Source: Burkholderia singularis
GTDB lineage: Bacteria > Pseudomonadota > Gammaproteobacteria > Burkholderiales > Burkholderiaceae
Direction of reading: 5' to 3'
DNA: 64,000 nt
Assembly: GCF_900176645.1 (NCBI RefSeq)
Contig: NZ_FXAN01000033.1
Coordinates: 1 to 64,000, forward strand
Positions 7,518-13,558 of the stretch are shown here, piece after piece. Numbering within the stretch: position 1 is the stretch's first letter; every line of letters begins with the position of its first letter. Below the pieces are notes generated by a model. The model was given only the letters and a program-made list of their open reading frames with translations, had not been told where the DNA came from and did no database searches. A program made the translations under genes and the position numbers.

Positions 7518-7787
7518 TTACGTGCTGCCTCTCAACAGCTTTAGAAACGGTGCGTAGATGTACAGCGCGCGATTAATAAGCGCCAGATTGGCTGGCATGA
7601 TAGCGCGGCGCTCCCCAATGACGATATCAAGCTGCTGTTCCAGCGCCTCAACGCGCTCAGCGTTCGGTTCTGCTTTGTCCTGCTCGGCGTCGATCTCACC
7701 GTTCAGGTAGCCGATGTACTCGGCCAGCGTCTCGGTCGCAGCTTCCAAGCGGGCGGTCACGGCAGTGAGCGATCGGACCATCGTCAT
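7518..7787 (-). CDS. Small helical hypothetical protein
   Basis: 89 residues, nearly all predicted helix. Residues 10-65 form a heptad-like charged stretch (ETLAEYIGYLNGEIDAEQDK and on), with a hydrophobic C-terminal segment (MPANLALINRALYIYAPFL) that could be an amphipathic or membrane-associated helix. The start overlaps the stop of the TraK-like gene by four bases (ATGA), so the two are translationally coupled. The family is not recognised; position suggests a role in mobilization or plasmid maintenance. Confidence 0.65.
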   Translation of the reverse strand: MTMVRSLTAVTARLEAATETLAEYIGYLNGEIDAEQDKAEPNAERVEALEQQLDIVIGERRAIMPANLALINRALYIYAPFLKLLRGST

Positions 7788-8242
7788 GTTCTATGGTTCC
7801 TTCGTTGCTGTTTCCCCAAGCGCTCGTAACGCGCCAGTTTCTCGGCTTGTTCTGCCGGGTCGGGTTTCATCAGGCGGTCAAGCTCCTGCATCGAGATCGG
7901 TCCGCGTGACGTAGGTGTTTCCGACGAATCTGTATCGTACGAAACAAGCTCTTCGGGGTTGGATGATGCCGGCGTCGGTGTGCCGGCCGACCGTGAGCCG
8001 ACAGGCTCCGCCTGCCGCACCACGGCCTTTGCTTGATGCTTCTTTCGGTATCGGTACAGGTACGTTTTCAGCGTCTGAAACGTCAGGTCGAACCCGGCTT
8101 CGGTCAGCGCCTTGTGAATCGTCCCGAGCTGCACACCTGCTGCGAGCTTCTTTTCGATCTCCGGCATCACTTCCCGTAATTGCGCCGCTTTCGTGGTCGG
8201 CTCCGTCTGCCTGACTGCCTGTTTTGCGTCTGGCTTCGTCAT
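7784..8242 (-). CDS. TraK-like DNA-binding protein (probable oriT-binding or stability protein)
   Basis: 152 residues. Residues 18-68 (VMPEIEKKLAAGVQLGTIHK, ALTEAGFDLTFQTLKTYLYR) match in layout the region of IncP plasmid TraK that binds oriT ('v...la.G.al.tIw..l...g..fsyetfr.h.rr'). A Pro/Ser/Thr-rich linker and an acidic/basic tail follow. The gene is divergent from a ribbon-helix-helix gene across a 387-base gap, the same arrangement as traK-oriT-traJ in RP4. This is a judgement by eye; StbC/KfrA-like plasmid stability proteins are an alternative. The next gene overlaps its stop. Confidence 0.6.
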   Translation of the reverse strand: MTKPDAKQAVRQTEPTTKAAQLREVMPEIEKKLAAGVQLGTIHKALTEAGFDLTFQTLKTYLYRYRKKHQAKAVVRQAEPVGSRSAGTPTPASSNPEELVSYDTDSSETPTSRGPISMQELDRLMKPDPAEQAEKLARYERLGKQQRRNHRT

Positions 8243-8473
8243 TGATGCCCCACCATCGTCATATTGTTGTCTAACTGTACCCTAGTTGTATTCCAATCGT
8301 CTGCCTATGGTCAACCTTTTGACCTCTATTCGTATCCAGTTAGTCCTCTCCCTGTTCACGCACTGTCTACTTTTTGTCGTCGTCGCTCCTACGGCCTTCG
8401 GCCTATGCGACCTGTACGCCCTTAACCCCTAGAGATTCTGGTCCTTAACAGGCCCAAAATCTCAATACACAAC

Positions 8474-8485
8474 ACGCACCCCTCC
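8474..8485 (+). repeat. 12-bp repeat, copy 1 (upstream of the ribbon-helix-helix gene)
   Basis: ACGCACCCCTCC, repeated exactly at 9156-9167. Each copy lies roughly 50-60 bases before a cluster of TATAC-type repeats and upstream of a plus-strand gene, suggesting a duplicated control region. Confidence 0.6.
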
Positions 8486-8541
8486 GAGGGTGCCAACCCT
8501 CTGAAAACACAAGGATATTTCGAAAATCGCACGCGAAATCA

Positions 8542-8614
8542 CTATACGATTGCTATACAAATTTGCTTCTGGCATTTGATTTTGCTATGTTTACGTGTAT
8601 AGCAATCAGTATAC
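8542..8614. promoter_or_regulatory. Inverted TATAC-type operator repeats before the ribbon-helix-helix gene
   Basis: The arm CTATACGATTGCTATAC (8542-8558) is nearly the reverse complement of GTATAGCAATCAGTATAC (8597-8614). Each arm itself contains two TATAC half sites. The second arm ends directly before the GGAGG ribosome site of the gene at 8630, so bound protein would block its expression. Autoregulation by the ribbon-helix-helix protein is likely by analogy with plasmid relaxosome and stability genes. Confidence 0.7.
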
Positions 8615-8629
8615 GGAGGCCCGATTCCA

Positions 8630-9025
8630 ATGAGCACGACGAAACCTATCCCAATTCGCTACTCTGACGACGAGCGGCAGCGGCTGGAGGAAGCGGCAGC
8701 ACTGGCGGGATACAAGCACCTTTCGAAGTACATCCGCGACAAATCACTCGGGCGAGGCGGCCACACGGAAACAAGCCGCGATAGCGTGGAAGCGTGGGCC
8801 GAAAGGCAGGAGCTTATCGGTCGACTGGCGGAGATCGAGAGGACGCAGAAAGGAACACATGCGCTTCTGTCCATGCTCTTGTTTCTCGTGCGCAAGAAGG
8901 CGACGAGCGGCGAGTTCAACGATCTAGTTCTCGCCTGCGAAAACGCAAATATGCCAACCGACATACTCGAAGCAGGATCGCCAGACTTGGCGGCTCTGCT
9001 ATCTCGCGTTACTGAGAACGACTGA
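8630..9025 (+). CDS. MobC/TraJ-like ribbon-helix-helix relaxosome protein
   Basis: 131 residues. Residues 6-42 (IPIRYSDDERQRLEEAAALA, then GYKHLSKYIRDKSLG) are a typical ribbon-helix-helix DNA-binding domain as in MobC/TraJ mobilization accessory proteins and related plasmid regulators. A helical C-terminal part follows. Such proteins bind oriT and help load a relaxase, and often repress their own promoter. No relaxase gene follows, so it must serve a relaxase supplied elsewhere or act only as a repressor. A GGAGG ribosome site lies 11 bases before the ATG. Confidence 0.75.
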   Translation: MSTTKPIPIRYSDDERQRLEEAAALAGYKHLSKYIRDKSLGRGGHTETSRDSVEAWAERQELIGRLAEIERTQKGTHALLSMLLFLVRKKATSGEFNDLVLACENANMPTDILEAGSPDLAALLSRVTEND

Positions 9026-9155
9026 CCTAGAGAGGATTATTGGCTACGCTGCCTTTCGCTACGGCGCTACCGATTTCACGTCAGGCAACGCCAAGAGCAA
9101 GTGCGGCGGCGCCCACGTTGCTCTTGAGCAACATGAAACGGGCAGCAGTCAGTTA

Positions 9156-9167
9156 ACGCACCCCTCC
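9156..9167 (+). repeat. 12-bp repeat, copy 2 (upstream of the replication genes)
   Basis: ACGCACCCCTCC, identical to 8474-8485. The following bases also resemble those after copy 1: a TGAAAA-like motif and then TATAC repeats. Confidence 0.6.
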
Positions 9168-9213
9168 AGACAACCTAAGCCATTGAAAAATCGAAGAAAT
9201 CTCCAATAAAAAT

Positions 9214-9265
9214 GCTATACATTTGTTATACAAAATCATAGAGATACAGCATAGATACGTTATAC
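9214..9265 (+). repeat. TATAC direct repeats upstream of the replication genes
   Basis: GCTATAC at 9214-9220, GTTATAC at 9225-9231, GATAC at 9254-9258 and GTTATAC at 9259-9265, in an AT-rich setting. They match the half sites found before the ribbon-helix-helix gene. They could be operators for the same protein or short iterons of the replication origin. Confidence 0.6.
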
Positions 9266-9375
9266 ACGCAATGCCGTAATTTCTGAATACCCTTATAAGC
9301 CTCTGTAAATAGATGGAAACTGCTTACTCATAAACCGTAATCTTCCGTTGCAGATAAGAACTTGGAGCTATCCAC

Positions 9376-9612
9376 GTGAAATCAACGGAAGAAATGCTTA
9401 TTCAGCGTTACAGCGGTTCACCGCTATTAACGCTTTCTCAGGTTGCCGAGGTTCTAGATCGGAGTCCTGAAGGGCTTCGTGTAACCCTGACGAGAGATTG
9501 CGAACTCTCGCGCCGACTGCGTCCGGCTCGAATCAAAATCGGTCGGCGCGTGCTATTCCGCACCGCACTCATTGCGCGTCTGATCGCCGAAGAAATCGAC
9601 GGGGGCGAGTGA
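9376..9612 (+). CDS. Small helix-turn-helix protein upstream of the replication gene
   Basis: 78 residues. The core LLTLSQVAEVLDRSPEGLRV is a helix-turn-helix of the excisionase/HTH_17 type, followed by a basic wing (ARIKIGRRVLFRTALIARLI). The GTG start at 9376 is chosen because a GGAG site lies eight bases upstream; an ATG at 9394 would shorten it by six residues. The stop is one base before the start of the next gene, so the pair is one operon. Proteins like this are common just before plasmid replication genes and probably control them. Confidence 0.7.
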   Translation: MKSTEEMLIQRYSGSPLLTLSQVAEVLDRSPEGLRVTLTRDCELSRRLRPARIKIGRRVLFRTALIARLIAEEIDGGE

Positions 9613-9613
9613 C

Positions 9614-10588
9614 ATGGGCCGTCAACGCACGATTGATGACACCGCATTCTGGCGTTCTCCACGTATGGCAGGGAGAACGCAGGAGGACCGGGCCACTCTG
9701 TCATATCTGCTGACCTCGCCGTTCAGCAACATCATTGGCGTGTATCCGATTGTTCCGCGCATTGCCGCCTCGGAGATGGGGTGGGATACCGACTCGCAGT
9801 TGATCCCTGTTCTTCGCCGCCTACGCGAAGCCGCCTTTATCGATTTCGATGAGAAGTTGAGTTACGTCTGGGTCAAGATCTGGTGGGACCATAACTCGGC
9901 CAGTATGTCCGTTGCGGGAACGTTGCGACAGCGGACGTATGAGCAGATCGCCGCCATCCCCGGTCACTGGCGCGACGCCTTCGTTGAAGATCTTTTGTCG
10001 CGGCTTCCGATCAATACGAAGAAGCTCGGCAATTTACGGGCGCTTGTGCAGAGTGCGCTATGCCCGCAAGACACTCATCCCGATAGGGTATCGATACCCT
10101 ATCCCTGCCCCACCAATAGTGGGCTCGTTAACACTACTACTAACGTTAACTTTAACTCTAACACTACAACTACCGCGCCGCCCTCACCGAGCAGTTATGC
10201 ACAGTCGCATAGCGCAGCGGCGCTATTGGATGGGATCGTTGTCTTCCCACATAGATTGACGGCCTCGGACAGGTCCTGCGTCTCCGACATTATTCGAAGC
10301 GCGCTATCTGGCGCTCCTGCACGGGATGTCCAGCTCATGCTGGACGAGTTGTCAGCGGCAATGGATTCCGGCGAAATCAAAAAGACGCCGCCCCAGTACT
10401 TCATGGGGCTGGTGAAGCAATACGAGAAGCAGCAGTTCCATCCTGCCCGCGCCTCCCGAGTTGCAGAGCGCCGCGAACGCGAACAACAACATGTGAATAG
10501 CCCGCAGCACGCCAGAGCCTCACCTACGCCGCCAGATGTGGCCAGGACGCACCTAGCTCAATTGAAACGACAGTTTCCCGCCAATTGA
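9614..10588 (+). CDS. Putative plasmid/phage-type replication initiation protein
   Basis: 324 residues. Residues 1-110 look like a winged-helix domain (TSPFSNIIGVYPIVPRIAAS, then LRRLREAAFIDFDEKLSYVW) similar to phage replisome-organiser and DnaD-like N-terminal regions. Residues 155-200 are a low-complexity Asn/Thr/Pro/Ser linker. A C-terminal helical domain follows (SGEIKKTPPQYFMGLVKQYE), with a basic tail. This two-domain, linker-joined layout is that of initiators that bind an origin and recruit the host helicase. The role is inferred from layout and position. The linker DNA holds a strong palindrome and repeats (10082-10175). Confidence 0.6.
   Translation: MGRQRTIDDTAFWRSPRMAGRTQEDRATLSYLLTSPFSNIIGVYPIVPRIAASEMGWDTDSQLIPVLRRLREAAFIDFDEKLSYVWVKIWWDHNSASMSVAGTLRQRTYEQIAAIPGHWRDAFVEDLLSRLPINTKKLGNLRALVQSALCPQDTHPDRVSIPYPCPTNSGLVNTTTNVNFNSNTTTTAPPSPSSYAQSHSAAALLDGIVVFPHRLTASDRSCVSDIIRSALSGAPARDVQLMLDELSAAMDSGEIKKTPPQYFMGLVKQYEKQQFHPARASRVAERREREQQHVNSPQHARASPTPPDVARTHLAQLKRQFPAN
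10082..10175 (+). other. Candidate replication origin inside the replication gene
   Basis: A perfect 22-bp palindrome with half site GATAGGGTATC at 10082-10103. It is followed by an AT-rich repetitive tract with GTTAAC at 10127-10132 and 10145-10150 and further TTAAC/CTAAC/ACTAC units to about 10170. The tract encodes only the low-complexity linker of the protein. Phage lambda has its origin in the same place within gene O. The origin function is inferred. Confidence 0.5.
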
Positions 10589-10599
10589 AGGAGCCCGAC

Positions 10600-11250
10600 A
10601 TGCAATTTCTGAATTCCACTCTCGTCGTAGCTATGGCTGTTGGCAGCTTCGGTACCGCATTCGCCGGCGGCATTCCAACCTTCGACGTTGCTTCGGTCAT
10701 GCAATTACAGCAAACGGTCAAGCAATTGCAGGATCAGTACAAAACCCTCAAAGATCAGTACGCGGCCATCACCGGCAGCTACGGTCGCGGAGCGATAGGC
10801 TTCGGCGATTCGGTCAACTCCGCCTCGGTCGTCCCTGGCTCGTGGCAAGAGGTCGTGGCCATGCAGAAAAGCGGGGCCTTCGGTGCGAAGCAGGACTACT
10901 ACGACAAGCAAATCCAGCCGATCAGCTCGGATACCTTCCAGTCCAAGCAGGGCGCAACGTCGTACAAGATGAGCACCGATTCCGTGCGGGCGGCACTAGC
11001 CGGCGGCGACGCACTGTACTCCGAGATTCAAACGCATCTCAACAATCTCACTGCGTTAGGGCGGAACGTCGACGCTACGGCAAACCTGAAAGATGCGCAG
11101 GATCTGCAAAACCGCATCGCAACCGAAAACGGCCTGTTGCAAACCGCTATGGCAAAGCTCAACGCGATAAATATGAACCTGCAAGCCAACGTGCTCAACG
11201 AACAGAACCAGTCGGCAGCACGCAACGCCACCTTCTTCGACGTCAAGTGA
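10600..11250 (+). CDS. virB5: VirB5-like minor pilin of a type IV secretion system
   Basis: 216 residues from the ATG at 10600, preceded by GAAGGAG. The signal peptide runs to about residue 23 (VVAMAVGSFGTAFAGGIPTF). After it come long amphipathic helices (VMQLQQTVKQLQDQYKTLKD) and the Tyr/Gly-rich loop (ITGSYGRGAIGFG) typical of VirB5/TraC proteins. VirB5 sits at the pilus tip and affects adhesion and recipient recognition. It is the first of three genes (VirB5, small protein, VirB6) in the standard order of conjugation operons, but the other VirB genes are missing. Start 12 bases after the replication gene ends. Confidence 0.85.
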   Translation: MQFLNSTLVVAMAVGSFGTAFAGGIPTFDVASVMQLQQTVKQLQDQYKTLKDQYAAITGSYGRGAIGFGDSVNSASVVPGSWQEVVAMQKSGAFGAKQDYYDKQIQPISSDTFQSKQGATSYKMSTDSVRAALAGGDALYSEIQTHLNNLTALGRNVDATANLKDAQDLQNRIATENGLLQTAMAKLNAINMNLQANVLNEQNQSAARNATFFDVK

Positions 11251-11260
11251 GGGGATCACA

Positions 11261-11653
11261 ATGCACGCCGCTTTTTCGTTGCTCCCTCTTGGCCTGATGG
11301 CTAGCCTGCTCGTCGCCAGCCGGACGGCCCGGAAGTGCCTGAAATGGGCTCTTGGGGCGCTCCTGCTTGCCTCCCTATGGTCATGCACGCCCGAAGGCAA
11401 TCCGCTGCTCTCAGCGAATGCCGCTGCCTTCAAGATGGCACTTTCTGGAAGCATGGGATGGAGCGAATGCGCCGCAGTGCTGTACGGCTATCAGCTTCCA
11501 AACGCTGATCCCAATTTGCTGCCGAACATCCCAACGTGCATCGGAATCGTGCAGCGGAACATCTACCAACAACACCGCGTCGAGCTGACCCGTGATGACA
11601 TCGTCAACGAGAAGGTTCGCCGTCGCTTTGCGGAGGCCATGAAAAATGAGTGA
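11261..11653 (+). CDS. Small membrane/lipoprotein-like protein in the VirB5-VirB6 gap
   Basis: 130 residues with two hydrophobic segments: residues 3-20 and 29-41 (WALGALLLASLWSCTP). The latter ends in a lipobox-like LWSC. The C-terminal 70 residues are soluble with two Cys (WSECAAVLYG, IPTCIGIVQRN) and a charged helical tail. In plasmids the gene between virB5 and virB6 often encodes an entry-exclusion (Eex) lipoprotein; the position and lipobox fit, but the protein is larger than most and the sequence is not clearly an Eex. A good GAGGGG ribosome site precedes the ATG. The stop overlaps the virB6 start. Confidence 0.6.
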   Translation: MHAAFSLLPLGLMASLLVASRTARKCLKWALGALLLASLWSCTPEGNPLLSANAAAFKMALSGSMGWSECAAVLYGYQLPNADPNLLPNIPTCIGIVQRNIYQQHRVELTRDDIVNEKVRRRFAEAMKNE

Positions 11654-12494
11654 TGCGACTTTTACTCCTAGCGCGTTTATCGCGAGCTTCGAGATGATTC
11701 CGGAGGCGTTCCTGCAGAACACCTATCCGGCCGTGGCAAACGTGCTGTCTACGCCCGTGTATCTTCTCGCGGTGATGTATGTCGCATGGTATGGGTACTC
11801 CGTCTACGATGGGCGCGCTGCGTCCGGCGCCAAGGATCTTCTGGCCCGACTGCTGACCGTCACACTGGTACTTGGCACGCTCAATTGGGGCGGTTTCGCA
11901 AGCCAGCTCTACCACATGACCATCGAATTGATGAATGGGATTGGTGGAACGATCATCAGCGGCCAGCCAGTATCGAGCACGTTGGACGGCGTGATGGCCC
12001 AATGCAACAAGATCACCAATGCGATGCTGAGCGCCGGCCTCAGCAACATTGGCATCGTGATTTTGGGTATCTTGATCTACGGCGTGACGGAAGTCTTCCT
12101 GATCCTCGCATCCGTCTATATCGTCATATCGAAGATCATGCTCGCTATCGTCTTCCTGCTGCTGCCGCTTGTCATCGCCAGTGTTTTTTGGCCCGCTACA
12201 CGACAATGGTTCATGAACTGGGCGAGCATGGTGCTCAACGCAGTATTCATCTACATCCTGACATTCGCCGTTCTCAAATTCGGGTTCCAGTTCGCCGACA
12301 CGTATTTCCAAAAGGCGCAGGGCCTGACCGGGCTCGACGCAGCTTCGCTAACGTTCTCGCAGATCGCCTTCATCTTCCCAACGTTTGGAGTGCTTTTCTT
12401 GTTTCTGCTTCAGGTCAAAGGCTGGGCCGCCTCACTGTCCGGCGGCGTCGCGGTACAAAGTCTAAGCCTGCTAAATCGTTTCCGTGGCCGATGA
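11646..12494 (+). CDS. virB6: VirB6-like polytopic membrane protein of a type IV secretion system
   Basis: 282 residues with about six hydrophobic segments (STPVYLLAVMYVAWYGYSVY, then LGTLNWGGFA, IGIVILGILIYGVTEVFLIL, IMLAIVFLLLPLVIASVFWP, MVLNAVFIYILTFAVL, IFPTFGVLFLFLLQVKGWA). The WPATRQWFMNW motif after the central segments is typical of VirB6/TrbL. VirB6 forms part of the inner-membrane channel through which DNA passes. The start overlaps the end of the preceding gene by eight bases. No other channel gene is present, so it cannot work alone as a secretion system. Confidence 0.85.
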   Translation: MSDATFTPSAFIASFEMIPEAFLQNTYPAVANVLSTPVYLLAVMYVAWYGYSVYDGRAASGAKDLLARLLTVTLVLGTLNWGGFASQLYHMTIELMNGIGGTIISGQPVSSTLDGVMAQCNKITNAMLSAGLSNIGIVILGILIYGVTEVFLILASVYIVISKIMLAIVFLLLPLVIASVFWPATRQWFMNWASMVLNAVFIYILTFAVLKFGFQFADTYFQKAQGLTGLDAASLTFSQIAFIFPTFGVLFLFLLQVKGWAASLSGGVAVQSLSLLNRFRGR

Positions 12495-12516
12495 CATTTC
12501 TCGCATGCGAGAAATG
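12495..12516. repeat. Palindrome copy 1 (core TTCTCGCATGCGAGAA)
   Basis: A perfect 22-bp palindrome beginning directly after the virB6 stop codon. It shares its 16-bp core with 12542-12559 and 13137-13158. The even symmetry and length suit a dimeric DNA-binding protein or a resolution site. Confidence 0.85.
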
Positions 12517-12541
12517 GAAGGACACCCGAGCTACCTGGCCG

Positions 12542-12559
12542 ATTCTCGCATGCGAGAAT
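12542..12559. repeat. Palindrome copy 2 (core TTCTCGCATGCGAGAA)
   Basis: A perfect 18-bp palindrome with its centre 45 bases from that of copy 1. Both lie upstream of the 82-residue gene at 12647, so they could form its operator. Confidence 0.85.
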
Positions 12560-12646
12560 TGACCGGCGACGCAAGCGGCCCGAGAGGATGCACTAACATC
12601 CTCAGGGCCTGACCAATACTGACCTTTTCTTTTCAAGAGGCCGGAA

Positions 12647-12895
12647 ATGGCTGCAACCGATACTAACCTCCCCGTCGCACTTACATCAACTCGCGACGGA
12701 TGGGCAATCACCTTTACGTTTCAAACCATTCATACCGCGATGGATTTTCTCGACGAGAACGGGATCTACGAATTCGAGCTAGATGTTCCCCACAGCGGCA
12801 ATGTCATGCTCGTAACACGAAAGTTTGACCGTGACGCTCCGATTGTTCCCGCCGATTCCGGCTGCGCAGGCGATTCGACTGTAATCGTCGTCTGA
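12647..12895 (+). CDS. Small hypothetical protein
   Basis: 82 residues with an AGAGG ribosome site before the ATG. The sequence suggests a small beta-alpha-beta fold (RDGWAITFTFQTIHTAMDFL, then YEFELDVPHSGNVMLVTRKF) and has no membrane segment. Its upstream region carries two copies of the strong palindrome, so it may be tightly regulated. It lies downstream of the VirB genes in the same direction. The family is not recognised. Confidence 0.65.
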   Translation: MAATDTNLPVALTSTRDGWAITFTFQTIHTAMDFLDENGIYEFELDVPHSGNVMLVTRKFDRDAPIVPADSGCAGDSTVIVV

Positions 12896-13136
12896 GGCGG
12901 TTTTGTTTGGCCTAGTTGGTTACATACTGCCGAAAAAAGCTGGCTTGCAGAGGGGGCCTGCCGGATCAGTACGCGAGGAGGCCAACCGCGGCGGTTATAC
13001 CCGCTGCTCGGTCCCGCCGGCCGCGCTAGCCGCGCGACAACGACCCGAAGTGCGGCAACTCTTTCACGTCCCCAAAGGGGCCCCCTCTGCCCTCCGTTTG
13101 AGGCGGGACACTCCCGACGCTAGACGCCGACGTTCG

Positions 13137-13158
13137 ATTTTCTCGCATGCGAGAAAAT
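13137..13158. repeat. Palindrome copy 3 (core TTCTCGCATGCGAGAA)
   Basis: A perfect 22-bp palindrome whose core is identical to copies 1 and 2, about 0.6 kb further on. It precedes the zinc-ribbon-like gene at 13269 and the integrase-tail remnant. Confidence 0.85.
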
Positions 13159-13178
13159 AGTTCGATGGTCCCGCCAAA

Positions 13179-13235
13179 CTATGCATGCTTTTTCATCCGG
13201 TCCAGCTTGTCGACCAGACCCTCGTCCTTGCATGA
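13179..13235 (-). pseudogene. Remnant of a tyrosine-integrase 3' end
   Basis: The minus strand encodes DEGLVDKLDRMKKHA and a stop. This closely matches the C-terminus of the intact integrase of this element (AEDLVEKLDRMRK, stop at 13559). The similarity fades beyond about 13235. The remnant lies 370 bases from the live gene in the same orientation, which suggests a past recombination between related integrase genes or an insertion of the intervening segment. It is too short to be functional. Confidence 0.65.
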
Positions 13236-13268
13236 GCGTAGGATGGTAACGCCTCTCAATTGAAGGCC

Positions 13269-13529
13269 ATGCTCGAATATCAACCCGTCACCGTCCAACA
13301 GGCCATCGCGTGCACGTGTGATCGCTGTAGCCGCCGCCTGACGCCGTCCGACATGGAGTGGCACGAAAAGTTGTCGCTGTCTTTCACGGGCGGCTACACA
13401 TCAGTCTTCGGGGACGGCAGTCAAGTCAGCATTGACCTCTGTCAGCAATGCATGAAAGAGATTCTTGGGCCGTGGCTGCGTATCACTCATGGAGACCAGT
13501 CGGGCAGCCCTGACATTTCCGATGCGTAG
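13269..13529 (+). CDS. Small protein with zinc-ribbon-like Cys pairs
   Basis: 86 residues from the ATG at 13269; a TTG at 13260 would add three residues, and spacing to the GAAGG motif does not settle the choice. Two Cys pairs, CDRC (about 20-23) and CQQC (about 60-63), could bind a metal. They frame a conserved-looking segment (WHEKLSLSFTGGYTSVFGDG). The end LGPWLRI fits a small family of island-encoded hypothetical proteins with the same 'GGYgSvFGDG' motif. The function is unknown. It lies between the third palindrome and the integrase. Confidence 0.65.
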   Translation: MLEYQPVTVQQAIACTCDRCSRRLTPSDMEWHEKLSLSFTGGYTSVFGDGSQVSIDLCQQCMKEILGPWLRITHGDQSGSPDISDA

Positions 13530-13558
13530 GTCAAACGTCACGCTTCAGCGCGAACCGC

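Larger units (their letters stand above)
8243..8629. other. Divergent intergenic region, candidate oriT and operator region
   Basis: 387 bases without a gene between the TraK-like and MobC/TraJ-like genes. It holds a small hairpin GGCC-TTC-GGCC (8393-8403) followed by TATGCGACCTG, a second hairpin GCACCC-CTCCGA-GGGTGC (8477-8494), and the TATAC-type inverted repeat at 8542-8614 next to the plus-strand gene. The layout matches RP4-type oriT regions, but I cannot find an exact known nick-site sequence, so the oriT call is an inference. Confidence 0.45.
9026..9375. other. Gene-free region with a second set of TATAC repeats
   Basis: 350 bases between the ribbon-helix-helix gene and the small HTH gene. 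The first part (9026-9150) shows nothing clear. From 9156 it contains the 12-bp repeat and the TATAC repeat cluster described separately, then an AT-rich run leading to the GTG start at 9376. It is a candidate promoter region for the replication genes, or an iteron-type origin. Confidence 0.5.
12896..13268. other. Gene-free region with structured GC-rich sequence and the third palindrome
   Basis: 373 bases. It contains a long-range 12-bp inverted repeat GCAGAGGGGGCC (12947-12958) and GGCCCCCTCTGC (13079-13090), short hairpins (GCGG-TTATAC-CCGC near 12992; CCCC-AAA-GGGG at 13070-13080), the palindrome at 13137-13158 and the integrase-tail remnant at 13180-13235. There is no convincing gene. 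The structure suggests a cis-acting site. Confidence 0.5.

Noticed and set aside
8542-9265. CRISPR array
   Set aside because: The TATAC repeats are too short and irregular, with no uniform spacers and no cas genes.
10585-10599. Earlier start for VirB5
   Set aside because: The upstream codons contain the GAAGGAG ribosome site itself; the ATG at 10600 begins a standard signal peptide.
12495-12559. Terminator of virB6
   Set aside because: The palindromes have no loop and no T-tract and recur elsewhere, so a protein-binding role is more likely than intrinsic termination.
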